From positions 9,858,001 through 9,922,000 of the forward strand of contig JANTQA010000029.1 in the NCBI GenBank assembly GCA_027625915.1: a stretch of DNA of 64,000 nucleotides, given 5' to 3'. Below, one piece after another: positions 23,755 through 34,776 of this stretch. The DNA comes from Anaeramoeba flamelloides. Taxonomy: Eukaryota; Metamonada; Anaeramoebidae. Both the position numbers and the translations under genes were made by a program. Under the pieces are notes generated by a model that was not told the DNA's origin, made no database searches, and worked only from the letters and a program-made list of their open reading frames with translations. The first letter of the stretch is position 1. Each line of letters opens with the position of its first letter.

Positions 23755-24205
23755 GAGAGTTCTTAATGTTAGAATAATTATTGTTTTTCAAACAAAAGTT
23801 TCCAAATTGTTTTTCAAATTTTTTATTTGTTTGACAAAGTTAAAGTATTGTAATTTGTAAAAACGATATTTGTATTTTTTAAAAGTTATAAATTTCCTAT
23901 TCATTTTTTTGAAAAATATTCATTTGAGAGAAAAAAATTTCAACAAGATTTTTAATTGATAATCCTTAGAGAAATCAAAGAAATCACAGTAAACCACCGA
24001 AACCGAATATGAACCTGAGAACAATTCATAAAAGAAAAAAAAAATGATTAAAAATCAAATGAAAGCTTAAAATTTGAAAATTCTTTTTTATTACTCTCTT
24101 TTAGGAAGATTTTTTCTTGGTTGATCTATTTTTAAAAAAATAGTTGTAAAAATTGATTATTTTTGAGAATTTCTAAAAAGGTCAGCAGTCCAACTAATTT
24201 AAAAA

Positions 24206-24400
24206 ACACACCCCAATTAAACAATAATACTCAAATAATCTAAATACCACACAATAAAACAATTGTCCAGAATAATGAACAATCTCATTTTCCAAATCAA
24301 ATACTATTCTAAAAAAAATATATTTTTTTTGTCAGATCTCTAAGAGTTTGCCTTAAATTTAAAATTTTGTTTATAACATATTTAATTAATTGGGGTGTAG
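24206..24400. mobile_element. Short TIR element
   Basis: About 195 bp bounded by ACACACCCCAATTAA and TTAATTGGGGTGTAG, an inverted pair of about 14 bp. It is non-coding. Only one copy is seen in the window. Confidence 0.5.
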
Positions 24401-24594
24401 GTTTAAAGGAACTAGGTAGGTCTATATTGTTTTTTTTTTTTTTTGAAAAATGATATTTAAATTGTATTTTTGTTGTTTGACTGGTAATAATAAATGAGAA
24501 TTATTATATGAAACAAATTTGTTTCTTCTTTTAATTTACTTGACTTCACTTTTTCTAGAAATGTTTTTCAATTAAAAATACTACATACAACATA

Positions 24595-25062
24595 AAACAC
24601 GCAGAGAAGTTGAATCCATTTAGCAAAATAAAAAGTATGTTTGTTTTTGTTATATAAGACCTATGCATCAAGCATCCCAACAAATCTGATAATAAACCCG
24701 AAATAAATCTGTTACTATTTTCATAATAAGCTATTATTTAAAAAGAAATTCGAAAAATGAAGGATCTAATTGGAAAATTGAACTCAATAATAAAATACAT
24801 TTTGGATAAAATTTTTATCATAAAAAATTTCAAAAAAATTGAGAGAATATTATGAAAAATTTTCAACTATTTGCCTGAATAATTTAAATTTTACTAAAAA
24901 AGAACCAGACCTTTATTTTCAAAATTGAATTAAACTTAGGTATATTATTTGGTAGCCGATTGGATGTTGCCTTGGCACAAGAAGAAAAAAAAAGAAAGAT
25001 AATATTTTGAAACACAGATATTAGTCTTTGTGAACACATTCTTTTGATCACATTAGTGAAAA
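24595..25062 (+). repeat. Dispersed repeat, family J (copy 1)
   Basis: It aligns with 57447-57925 over about 470 bp: ATTTAAAAAGAAATTCGAAA, ATGAAGGATC, ATTGGAAAAT, TTTTCAACTATTTGC, GAATAATTTAAATTTTACT, CCAGACCTTTA, GGATGTTGCCTTGG and ATAATATTTTGAAACAC. The other copy has cleaner terminal CGTGTTTCAAAATA repeats, so this is a diverged copy of a TIR element. Confidence 0.6.
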
Positions 25063-26694
25063 AAATACCGAACATTAAAAAAATAATCCTTGAAAAGATT
25101 TTTAATTTTGAATTTTAGTAAAATTGATCTGTATTTTCCTTTATTTAAAATCAAATACTCTTTATTTAAGAATCAAATTGTTAAATTTATAACTCATCCA
25201 CTTATTAGAATGATTATTAATGAAATTACAATTATTCAAAATAAAAGTATACAAAAAAAAGCAAAAAGAAAAATTATCATTTTCCAAACTCTAACAAACC
25301 TCTATTATACTTGATTGTTTTTCAAAAAAAGGTTATCTGTTGATGCATCAAACAATTACTTGAGTATTCTTGAGAAAACCTACTTTGATGAACTTTAGGT
25401 AGGTTTTTTTCTGGGCTCATAAAAAAAATGGTTATTTATTAAAAGGGATTTGTTTGAAAATAACAGAAATCACACAAGAATTTTACTAATATTCACCATT
25501 AAAAATCTTGTAAGGTATTATTTTTAGGTACGGTATTTTTTTCCCTAACATAATTTTATTTTAGGAATTGAATTTAGTATTTATTGATTATAATTGATAA
25601 ATTTTGTTTTAAAATCTTATGAAACAGTCTTTTGATAAAAATAAAATGAAAATCTTGAGAAAATCTATTATATATTATTTTTTGTATTTAATATTTGTGT
25701 TTTGGTTTCTTAAATGGATTGGTTAACACCATCTAAACAATTTATTAATTCTAGTCTATTTTTTAAATTCTAAAATTTGCTAGTTTCCAATATAAAACCA
25801 AACAACACTAATCTTTTTTTTTTATTAACAATAAAGTTAATTGTTGAAAATGGGTTTGATATATTTCTAGTTTTATATTGGATAATCTTGATTTTTTAAG
25901 AAAAGTATTTTCTTTTATTTTAAATGAGTTCTATTTCAATTCGAATCTCATCATATATAATTTATATATCCCTAAGCACCTCGGATATACCTAAATTTCA
26001 TCAAGTTTTTAAAAAAAGATTTAAAATGATATACTAATATATTAATTTTCATATTTGTCTTTAATCCAGATTTGAATAATAATAAAAAGCCAAAAAAGTT
26101 CAAAATAAAGACTTTAAGGGTCGATTCATTATGGAGAAATTTTTTATTCTGAAATGGAAAAAAACTTTTTAGTAATTTTATTGAGGACCTAACACCAATC
26201 AAAAACCAACCAACTTATGATGTACGATCGATCTCCAAAAATCAATAACCAAAAATGAGGACATTTTTAGAAAAAAGCACCAAATAGCGACACTCAATTT
26301 CCAATTAGAATGGTTAGAATATACTATTTTGAAAACAACAATGTCGGTTTTGAAGTGTAGCTCTGTTTGCTGCCTTTTGAGATCTCAGTGACTTTTTTTT
26401 CATTTTTTTCTTTTTTCAAATGAGTTATTTTTATTGAAAGACTATTACCTAATCCTTACTTGGTCAAATTTAGAGAGTTACAAAATAACCACAAATCAGA
26501 CTAAATCGAATTAAATTGATTGCGAACTTTAAGAAGACAATTGGTTTCAAATTGAAGATATTTAATTTGTTTGAAATAGACAATGGGAAAAGATGAATTT
26601 TTTTTTTCTAAATTTTGATTTTTTGAAATTGAGAACTCTTTTTCTTTGTTGAATTTTTTGTTAAAGAGATCCATGGAATTCTTTTTTTTTTTAT
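25063..26694. other. Intergenic, nothing recognised
   Basis: A 75-codon open stretch at about 25090-25314 and a 76-codon one on the minus strand near 25972-26202 have no recognisable motif. No repeats with clear ends are seen. Confidence 0.4.
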
Positions 26695-26800
26695 TTGAAT
26701 ATTGTCAACTAAAAGAAGGCCTATTTCGCAATACCCTTTTTGGTCTCAGGCCACCCCTTGAATATTGTACATTTTCACGGTAAATGACTAGACCCTTAAT
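26695..26800 (-). repeat. Dispersed repeat, family D (copy 1)
   Basis: TATTTCGCAATACCCTTTTT with the flanking AAAAGAAGG matches the reverse complement of 35975-36100 and, less well, of 47450-47590. The common core is AAGAAGGGCTATT-CACAATACC. It is a short fragment of unknown type. Confidence 0.5.
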
Positions 26801-27404
26801 TTAATTTATTTTTTTATTGAAATTGGAAATAAAAAAACAATAAATATCCATTTTTACATTTTTATTAAAAAATTTTATTAAAAAAATTTTATTTCTATTT
26901 TAATTTTAAAAACCAGAAATTTTATTATAGTAATAGTAATTCAAAACTCAACAAATTGATTTAGTATTAATAATAATCAAACAATATTACTAATTTTATG
27001 ATAAAAAAAATAAATAAAAAAATAAATTACTCAAAAAAATTCATTTTTTTTTGGATAAAAATTTCAATAAATATCCAATCACGAGAAAAATTAAATTCAT
27101 TTCTTTAGGCCAAAATTAAAATTTTTAATATAATTATTTTTCTAAAACTGTTATTTAAGCAATAGGTAATAATTGAAAAACAAAAAAACAAAAAAAAAAA
27201 ATTGTAAAATAATTTCAGTAATTAAATTGGAATAAAACAAATATAAATTACTTTTTAATAGATAAAATAATTGTACCTAAATTTTAAAAAAAATAAAAAA
27301 TAACTTTTAAATATTATTCCAATATCATAAAATAATCCCGGAAACCAATTTTTTTTTCATATTTTTTGCATTTTGTTATTGGTAAAAATTCAGAAAATAA
27401 ACTC
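26801..27404. other. Intergenic, nothing recognised
   Basis: Very AT-rich with A- and T-runs. It has neither ORFs nor inverted ends that I can support. Confidence 0.4.
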
Positions 27405-28006
27405 TTTTTCAAAAATTGTTACTGAACTGAAATAATAAATTGAAAAAAAAAAATTATCCTTTATTATTCAAGAACAATTAATAACTAAATATGATTGACA
27501 ATTCACTTTTAAGTCATTATAAATGTATAAAAGCCTGATATATAAAAAATGAAAAAAAAATAAAGCCAAAAACTAAATAAAAGTGAGTCACAATTTTTGA
27601 AATGAGCTTTACCGGTTTTTTATTACTGGGTTTTCACTGAAAAAAAGTTGAACAACAAGATTTTTTATAAACAATTAAATCCATTTTCAAAGACATTGCA
27701 TAGTCACAATTTTCATAGTGATCATTTGTCTTTTCGAAGCTCTTTTTTTTTCCACATAATCTTTAAAAAAAAAAAAAAAAAAAAGAAAAAAAAAACAAAA
27801 GAAAAAAAAAAAAAAGAAAAAGAAAAAGAAAAAGAAAAAGAAAAAGAAAAAATAAAAACAAAAAAAAAGAAAAAGAAAAATTTGCAAAATTAGAAAAAAT
27901 CATTCTCATCCAAAAATTTGAAGATATTTTTTTGTTAAGAATACTGGAATAAACCCTCAAAAATACCCCCATTATCATTATAAAGTGAGTCAAAATTTTT
28001 GAAAAA
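27405..28006. mobile_element. TIR element, family C (copy 3)
   Basis: About 600 bp, from TTCAAAAATTGTTACTGAAC to AAGTGAGTCAAAATTTTTGA. The internal landmarks are close to those of 5656-6320. It holds an (AAAAAG)n microsatellite at 27814-27850 which produces long artefactual Lys/Glu and Phe/Leu reading frames on both strands. Confidence 0.7.
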
Positions 28007-28796
28007 TAGCTTATTATTTAACATATTTCAATAATACATGAATTAATCAATGAATTTAAAAATCATTATTGATATATGGTTTCTAATTCAATAATATTGT
28101 TTATTTTATGTCTAGATTTTAAAAATTCATTAATCAATGAATAGTAAAAAATAAAAAAAAATAAAAAAAAAAAAATCAATTATTAATCTGACTCGAAAGA
28201 TTGGCCAAATCATTTAAAATTTAAAAAAAAATTTTGTTGAAAAAATTTTCAAGTTTTACAATCTAAAAAATATTTTATTTTTTTTTCAAATTTAATTTAA
28301 TTTTTTTTTTATTTTTAAATTATTTAGAATCTAATATAGATTGTGATATTGAATCATAATCAGTAGATAAAACAAATTTTCTATGTGATTTGTAAATAAC
28401 TTTTATAATGAATAAATTATTTAATCAAGTATTTTAGGCAATTTTGGGGTGCAAATGTACCCAAAAAAAAAATTCCAGTAAAGTATGATATGTTTTAAAC
28501 GTTAAAACTAAGAGGTTTTTGATGTCAAGACAAACTTATCAAAAAAAAAAAAAATTAAATTTATTTTGAAAAAAATTTGAAAAATAATAAAGTTACAATA
28601 ACCTAAAAAAAAATTGCCAATGTTAAAAAATTTTTTTCAAGTGATTTTTTATTGTAAATAACTATACAATTTTTAATTTTAAATTTTTCTTTCAAAGATA
28701 ATTGTTTATAATTCTATATCTTATTAAACTTTGATAACATTTCAAATTAAAAAATTTTTTTGAAATGTTTTTAGTATATTTGGGGTGCTAAGGGAT
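28007..28796. other. Intergenic, nothing recognised
   Basis: AT-rich. It includes two direct copies of TTTGGGGTGC about 330 bp apart (near 28442 and 28780), and no gene. Confidence 0.35.
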
Positions 28797-29512
28797 ATAA
28801 ACGTTGTTTTAGTCAAAAAATCCAAAAAAAAAAAACATTTTTTGTAAAATATCAATTATTGTATAGAATTGACATTTGAAAGACAAATAAGAAATTTAAG
28901 TAGTATAATACACATTATAGAATCGTTAATATCGATCTTGAAAAAAACTTTTAAATCAATAGTTTTTCTTAAAAAGAGTAAAATTCAAACTTTTTAGTTA
29001 CCTATAGAGAAAAACAAGAATGTTCATTTTGATCATTTACTGTTATTTGAATAATAAATAGGAAACAATTTTCACTTCATTTTATATACTTTTCTTTTAG
29101 AAATCATGTTCTCAAACGAAGTGTGTTGGGATTTATGGTCGTTATTTGAAAAAGGAAATGAAAATGAAAATGTTATGAAAATTGTTTACATTTATATATC
29201 GAATATCAGGATCAAAGATTGAAAATAATTCCTATAGAAATCAAGATTATTACTCAACAATCATTTTCACAGTTTCAATAACTTCGAATAACACGTTTTT
29301 ACCAAGTGACCATTGATCTTGCAATAAAAAAATTTTTACAAAATAATTAAGTTTACAAAAAAAAAACGAAAAAAAAAAACAAAAATGTGAAAAAATGATT
29401 TCAATTTTGAAAATTCCAAAATAAATTTTTTATATACATATCCATACAAAATCTTTTAAAACATGTATTTCACCCATTAAAACTGGGGTCCTTTGACTGA
29501 ACAATAGTTTAT
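28797..29512. mobile_element. TIR element, family K (copy 2)
   Basis: The left end ATAAACGTTGTTTTAGTCAA faces GGTCCTTTGACTGAACAATA. It aligns with 4450-5022 but contains about 130 bp of extra internal sequence (about 29060-29190). It ends a few bases before the (TA)n tract downstream of receptor copy 2. Confidence 0.55.
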
Positions 29513-29545
29513 ATATATATATATAGATAGATAGATAGATATATA
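29508..29545. repeat. TA/GATA microsatellite
   Basis: A run of TA units merging into several GATA units, at the 3' flank of receptor copy 2. Confidence 0.8.
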
Positions 29546-29604
29546 TTATTTCTTTTGTATTATTTTATAATTTTTAAATATTATTTCTTTTTTATTTTTC
29601 AAAA

Positions 29605-32600
29605 TTAAATATGACATGTTTTTCTATTGGCCTTATCCACATATAAATAATAATTCATAAATTTCATAAACAAATTACAAAATCTATATTTCCATAGAAA
29701 ATCAGCTTTCTCTTGATACCATTTCAATATTATAACTGAAATATTTGAAATCCATTTTTCTTGAATTGAATTTAATATAAATTGATTTTTGTTTTGATTT
29801 GATATATAATGATTTATGATTATTTTTGAAAGTATATTGAATTTTTTATTTTTAGAATTATTTATTTTGGAATAAAAATTCAATAATAATCGAAAATTAT
29901 GATTTTTTTTTGATTTTATAATCAAATAAATTGGTTCTTTTTGATTTGCTGAATGATTATTGTTTGAAGAATCATTCAAAGATTTGAGGGTCTTTTTGAT
30001 TTTAGATTTCTTGATATTATATTTAATTCTATTTTTCATTTCTAAAAATGAAATAATAAGAAAAATACACAAAACTGTTGAAAATATTGCAATGATTAAA
30101 TTTGCTAAGTTAAGATATAATTGTTCATTATTTTGTTTTTCCTTTGTTAAAAAAAACATACTTATGAAGAATATCAACACAGTTATTGTTAACAAAGAAA
30201 ATTCATAAAAGTTTCTGTTTGGTGTGTTATATGGTTTATAAATATTTTGGATAATTATTGAAAATAATAAACAACAAATTAATAAGATGATTTGAACCAA
30301 TGGATAATTAGTCAAATAGATTTCAAAAATGACAATGAAAAATTTTCTAAAAATGATAATGATTTCCCAATAGAAATATTCGATTTTATATCTTGAATAT
30401 AACAAACTTAATCTTTGATTAAATACCTTTTCATTAACTTTTTTTGAATGATACCAAAGCATTGTTGCAAAGAAAATTGGGATTCCAATGATATATAATA
30501 TCATAAAAACAATGACAAATGGTAAAAGTTGATACCACCATTGATCAAAACAAAAATGATTTTTATCTGGTTGGAAAATATATTGTTTCAAATTTGATGA
30601 ATAATTACAATCAAAAAATTCAAAGATTTTCAAAGCCAAAATTAAATATAATACTAATAAAGATGCAACAAACACATTTATACAAGTGTTTAAAAATACT
30701 TTTAAATTTTCTTTGGACCAACTATTCAAAAATATTTTCATTAAAAATGATCTGATTAAAGATAATATGAATAATAATTTGTTTTGATTTTGGCTTTTGT
30801 TTGGTTTGGCACATAAATTTGGAAATTTGTTGATTAATATTGGACCAATAAATTTGACCAAATGTGAATGTATAAATAAGAAAATATAAATCAACAATAA
30901 AATAAATATCAAAATAAAAGGTAATAACATTATAATAAACCATTTTTCTTCATAAATTAAATTGATAGAACACTCCAAGGCCAAGAAATCAATATTAAAA
31001 TTTATAATTGAAAAAAATTGGAAGTAATCAGTCAATTTGATTGGCCAATTGTAATCAAGTTTTGGTAAAATTGCAATAACTTGTAAAAAATTGATAAATA
31101 TTGAAAATGATCCAAAATAATTTTTGCCTTTTTTAGCAATGATCAAGAGAAGAATAATCAAAATCACAAATAATATAAAAAATAAGATCAATCTTGAATT
31201 GTTATTAATTGGGCATATTTCACATTGATCTTCAAATTTATAAAAGCCACTCAAGCATTCAGAACAAAGATAACCAGTATATCCTAATTCAGAATCACAT
31301 TTCTCAGTTTCATAACCTGGACAAGATTCATAGATTTCACATTTAATTAAAGTATTAAGATCTGTTTTGGAACTCCAATAACCTTCACTTGGAAGAGGAT
31401 ATTGTTGATTAAATGTGTTGCAAATCCCATTATCTGGACATTTTTGACAATTTGTTCCAGGTTCACCATAATATCCAATTGAACAAAAGCATTCCTTGAT
31501 TGATTGGGTTTGGGTTGCTAAGGTTTCTGAAAATAATGGACAATATAAACATTCGGTTGCTCCAATATATTGTTGGTATGTATTAAAGTCACAATTCTTG
31601 CATTGAAATTGACCATTTTCATTTTGATAAGTACCTGAGGTACATAATTCGCAAGTTGTTGAACCTTCTTGGTCTGTATAGCTTCCCTGGAGACAATCCA
31701 TACAGTTGCTTTGTCCTTTGGAATTTTGATATGTGCCAATTGAACACAAATTGCAACTAGATTGTGATTCAAGTGCATTGTATTCACCCATCATACATTC
31801 AAGGCAATTTTGTTCTGAAGTTGAACCTTCGTATGGGTTATAGGTACCCACAGGACAACTTTGACAATGAGTTTGTCCTGTTAAATTTTGATAAGTTCCT
31901 GATGGACACAACAGACATTGATTTTCTCCTTCTTCTATTTCGGTTTGTATTTTTATTTTTGTTTTTCTTTTTGTTCTTCTCCCTATTCTTTCGCTTTCTT
32001 TTTCTTTTACTCTTTCTTTCTCACCCACTTTTCTCCTCAATATTTTGTCTCTTTTTTTTTTTTCTTTTCCTCCAACTGATCCTTTTTCTTTTCCAAGAAG
32101 TTGACCATTCCAATAAGTTCCCTTTTCACACGGGACGCAGTCATCAATTGATGTTGATCTTAGATTTTGAGTATAGGTTCCAATTGGGCATTCCTTGCAT
32201 ACACTTTTGCTTTCTTGATCTTGATAAGTATTTAAGGGACAATCATTACAATAACTTTGTCCTTCCATATCTTGATATGTTCCAATTGGACAGTTTATAC
32301 AATCTGATTGTCTTATTTGGTTTTGATAATAACCAACTGGACATTTTTGACATATAGGTTGTCCTTCTAAATCTTGAAAAAAACCTTTTGGGCAATCATA
32401 ACAAAAACTTGATCCTTCCATATTTTGATATTGACCAACTGTACATTTTTTACAATCTGTTTGTCCTTCTTGATCTTGATAAGTACCTTCATGGCATTCT
32501 TGACATTCATTAGCAATCGTTGAATTGGTAAAAAATCCTTTGTAACAATTACAAACCAATTTACTTGAAAATATCTGTGCGTATATTCCTCGATAAGATC

Positions 32601-34029
32601 CATCTCCATCATTTTCATCCACGGTTTCTTCATTTCCACTTTCCCAAGTTATTACAAATCGATCTTCATCTTCTCCATCACCTCCTCCAATTGAAGTAAT
32701 TTTAGGTTCATGGTTATTTTGAATATTGGGTGTGTCATCATTGATCAAAAAATCATCGTTAAATAATGCTTCACCAGTATTTGAATCATATATTTTGAGA
32801 TAAATATCAAACCTGTCTTCATCTAGATGATCACTTTGCCAGGCAATTACAAATTTTTCTCGATTATTGCCCATTATTCTCTGGGTATCAAGATTATATT
32901 GATTGTAATCTATCAAGCTCTTTACTTGAAATTCATTTCCAATTTTCGAATTGTCTGTTGAATTATATATTTGAGCAAATATCCCATAATCAGATCTATC
33001 TTGTGATTGACCTTCCCAACTAATAACATACTTTTCTTCAATAGAAGTTATGGTTATAAGATTTTGACACTCAGTTGAAAGAGTATTAACTTGGAATTCA
33101 TTTCCAATTTTAGAATGGTCTGTTGAATTAAATACTTGGGCATAAACTTCTTCACCATATCCTTCGTATGATTCATCTTTTATCCAACTAATTACAAATT
33201 TATCATTTTCTTCATCTTCTCCTTCTTCTGTATTTTTCTGATTCCAAAGGCTGCTAATATCAGGAGAATATTGAAAACTTTCAGAGTAGGTATTAACTTG
33301 AAATTCAGGGTCTATTTTGGATGAATCTGTTGAATTGAATACTTGGGCAAAGATCTCAGTCCCGTCTACTCCTTCTAGTTCACTACTCCAAGCAATCACA
33401 AACTTATCATCGACATAATCTTTTCCATATATCGGAGAAATTGCTGGGTGAACTTGATCATCATTTGTGATATTATTAACTAGAAATTCGAGGCCTATTT
33501 TGGAATGGTCTGTTGAATTAAAGACCTGAGCATAGACTCCATAATAAGAGCCATCTTGTCCGTAACTTTGCCACGATATAACAAATTTTTCTTTATTTTC
33601 AGAACAGATCTTCTTTGAGTTTCCCATTGAAGATCCTCTTCCAATCGAAGCAACCAATGGTTCTTTTTGATCATAAGATGTATAATTATTAACCTGAAAT
33701 TCATTTCCAATTTTGGAGCCATCTGTTGAATTAAATACTTGAGCAAAGATTCCATCATAAGATCCATCTTGTCCTTCACTTTGCCAACATATAACAAATT
33801 TTTGGTTCTGGCATCCAATTGCTGCTATTGATGGGTTTTCTTGGTTATTGTTAGTATGGGTATTAACTTGGAATTCACTGCCTATTCTTTCGGGTTGATA
33901 AGTTCTTGTGCAATAATTACTTGTACTTTCACATAAACAACATGATAATTCGAGATTGAAATAGATCAAAAAAAAAAAGTACAAAGAAATTAAAACTATT
34001 TTGGTTTTCTTTTGGAGAAATGTCATCAT
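29605..34029 (-). CDS. Receptor-like seven-repeat propeller, GCC2/GCC3 and polytopic membrane protein, intact copy 2
   Basis: The only fully open member, 1474 aa in one exon. The start MMTFLQKK is chosen because copies 3 and 4 share MTFL-KK; a hydrophobic signal peptide follows (about 1-30). Residues about 44-490 hold seven repeats of 55-75 aa with G-x-E-F-x-V-N, a central F-V-I-x-W, and Y/D-G-I-x-A-Q-V-F-N-S-T-D. These resemble the E-F-x-V-N...G-F-V-V-T-W...Y-A-Q repeats of bacterial calcium-binding or adhesin proteins. Seven copies suggest a seven-bladed beta-propeller (inference). Residues about 490-940 are GCC2/GCC3 ephrin-receptor-like cysteine repeats, split at about 645-702 by a Lys/Glu/Arg-rich insert. 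From about 941 to 1325 there are about nine hydrophobic helices, including IYKPYNTPNRNFYEF between two of them, reminiscent of TRP-like polytopic domains. A basic, Asn-rich tail of about 150 aa would be cytoplasmic. Likely a plasma-membrane receptor or channel-like protein with unknown ligand. Confidence 0.9.
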   Translation of the reverse strand: MMTFLQKKTKIVLISLYFFFLIYFNLELSCCLCESTSNYCTRTYQPERIGSEFQVNTHTNNNQENPSIAAIGCQNQKFVICWQSEGQDGSYDGIFAQVFNSTDGSKIGNEFQVNNYTSYDQKEPLVASIGRGSSMGNSKKICSENKEKFVISWQSYGQDGSYYGVYAQVFNSTDHSKIGLEFLVNNITNDDQVHPAISPIYGKDYVDDKFVIAWSSELEGVDGTEIFAQVFNSTDSSKIDPEFQVNTYSESFQYSPDISSLWNQKNTEEGEDEENDKFVISWIKDESYEGYGEEVYAQVFNSTDHSKIGNEFQVNTLSTECQNLITITSIEEKYVISWEGQSQDRSDYGIFAQIYNSTDNSKIGNEFQVKSLIDYNQYNLDTQRIMGNNREKFVIAWQSDHLDEDRFDIYLKIYDSNTGEALFNDDFLINDDTPNIQNNHEPKITSIGGGDGEDEDRFVITWESGNEETVDENDGDGSYRGIYAQIFSSKLVCNCYKGFFTNSTIANECQECHEGTYQDQEGQTDCKKCTVGQYQNMEGSSFCYDCPKGFFQDLEGQPICQKCPVGYYQNQIRQSDCINCPIGTYQDMEGQSYCNDCPLNTYQDQESKSVCKECPIGTYTQNLRSTSIDDCVPCEKGTYWNGQLLGKEKGSVGGKEKKKRDKILRRKVGEKERVKEKESERIGRRTKRKTKIKIQTEIEEGENQCLLCPSGTYQNLTGQTHCQSCPVGTYNPYEGSTSEQNCLECMMGEYNALESQSSCNLCSIGTYQNSKGQSNCMDCLQGSYTDQEGSTTCELCTSGTYQNENGQFQCKNCDFNTYQQYIGATECLYCPLFSETLATQTQSIKECFCSIGYYGEPGTNCQKCPDNGICNTFNQQYPLPSEGYWSSKTDLNTLIKCEIYESCPGYETEKCDSELGYTGYLCSECLSGFYKFEDQCEICPINNNSRLILFFILFVILIILLLIIAKKGKNYFGSFSIFINFLQVIAILPKLDYNWPIKLTDYFQFFSIINFNIDFLALECSINLIYEEKWFIIMLLPFILIFILLLIYIFLFIHSHLVKFIGPILINKFPNLCAKPNKSQNQNKLLFILSLIRSFLMKIFLNSWSKENLKVFLNTCINVFVASLLVLYLILALKIFEFFDCNYSSNLKQYIFQPDKNHFCFDQWWYQLLPFVIVFMILYIIGIPIFFATMLWYHSKKVNEKVFNQRLSLLYSRYKIEYFYWEIIIIFRKFFIVIFEIYLTNYPLVQIILLICCLLFSIIIQNIYKPYNTPNRNFYEFSLLTITVLIFFISMFFLTKEKQNNEQLYLNLANLIIAIFSTVLCIFLIISFLEMKNRIKYNIKKSKIKKTLKSLNDSSNNNHSANQKEPIYLIIKSKKNHNFRLLLNFYSKINNSKNKKFNILSKIIINHYISNQNKNQFILNSIQEKWISNISVIILKWYQEKADFLWKYRFCNLFMKFMNYYLYVDKANRKTCHI

Positions 34030-34060
34030 TTTTCTGGGTTGGATTTTTTTATGGATTGGA
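34030..34060 (-). promoter_or_regulatory. Conserved leader upstream of receptor copy 2
   Basis: AAAATCCAACCCAGAAAAA lies just 5' of the ATG (minus strand). The same leader precedes copies 3 and 4 (duplicated in copy 3), and a variant (CCAACCCTAAAAA) precedes copy 1. It may be untranslated leader or an initiator element. Confidence 0.4.
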
Positions 34061-34098
34061 TTTTGTGGTTTATTGGTTTGATGATTTTTTTTTGTTTT

Positions 34099-34165
34099 TG
34101 TTTTTTGTGTTTTGTGTTTTGTGTTTTATTAGATCAGAACAAGAAAAAAAAGGGAAAGAAGAAAA
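34099..34165 (-). promoter_or_regulatory. CACAAAA tandem repeats plus purine block upstream of copy 2
   Basis: On the coding strand, three tandem CACAAAA units lie 75-105 bp from the ATG, preceded by the purine block CCCTTTTTTTTCTTG (minus-strand reading) and a GATCTAA box. Copy 3 has about four units (47250-47285) and copy 4 has one or two degenerate ones (56702-56720). Conservation of order across paralogues suggests promoter or 5' leader. Confidence 0.35.
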
Positions 34166-34310
34166 AAATAAAAAAAAAAAAAATTTTTCTGAATTATTTT
34201 GATTACTGAAATAGTTTTTATGTTTTTTCTTTGGTTTATTTACTTTCTTTTGGGAAATTTCAAAATTAGTATTTCTTTTATTTTTTTTTTCATAATTTTT
34301 TTTTAAATTG

Positions 34311-34776
34311 GAATTACAATATTAGATAACCGTTTTGGAAAAAAAGTGAAACATGGAAAAAAAGTGAAACACTATTTTTAATTGGGAACATTACTGAAAA
34401 TGAAAAAGTATGAACAATAAAAAGACGAAACCAATTAATTTCAAATAATAACCCATTATATTATTTTCAATCAACACAACAAAAACAATTTAAATCTACC
34501 TGATTTATTGAAATTTTTGTTGTGGTTTTGGAGATCACAAAAATAGTCAATTTTTTTCAATAAATTTTTATTAATTGATCAACCAAAGAAAAACTCCGAC
34601 CTAAAGATAGTATTAAAAAAACTGTTATTGCACTGAAAACTTCATTTAGTCTTGATTTATTTATTTATTTTTTTTATTTAATTGAACTTACTTTGAATTT
34701 TCAGGTTTTATTAATGTTCTTAATTAAAAACCCTGTTTCACTTTTTTTCCTAAATGGTAATCTAATATTGTAATTC
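34311..34776. mobile_element. TIR element of about 466 bp upstream of copy 2
   Basis: The ends GAATTACAATATTAGATAAC and GTAATCTAATATTGTAATTC are inverted. The inversion continues through GGAAAAAAAGTGAAACA on both sides, giving arms of about 45 bp. The left arm has an extra tandem copy of GGAAAAAAAGTGAAACA. It is non-coding inside. The outermost 20 bp also occur once upstream of receptor copy 4. Confidence 0.7.

Noticed and set aside
27648-27993. Lys/Glu and Phe/Leu reading frames in family C elements (also 6083-6307 and 38607-38804)
   Set aside because: They arise from (AAAAAG)n-type poly-purine tracts. Frames on both strands are open for the same compositional reason.
31764-32357. Long plus-strand open frames antisense to the receptor genes (up to 197 codons), repeated at the same place in each copy
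   Set aside because: They are mirror frames of the cysteine repeats and the charged segment: Phe/Leu-rich, no start context, and their conservation is explained by the sense gene.
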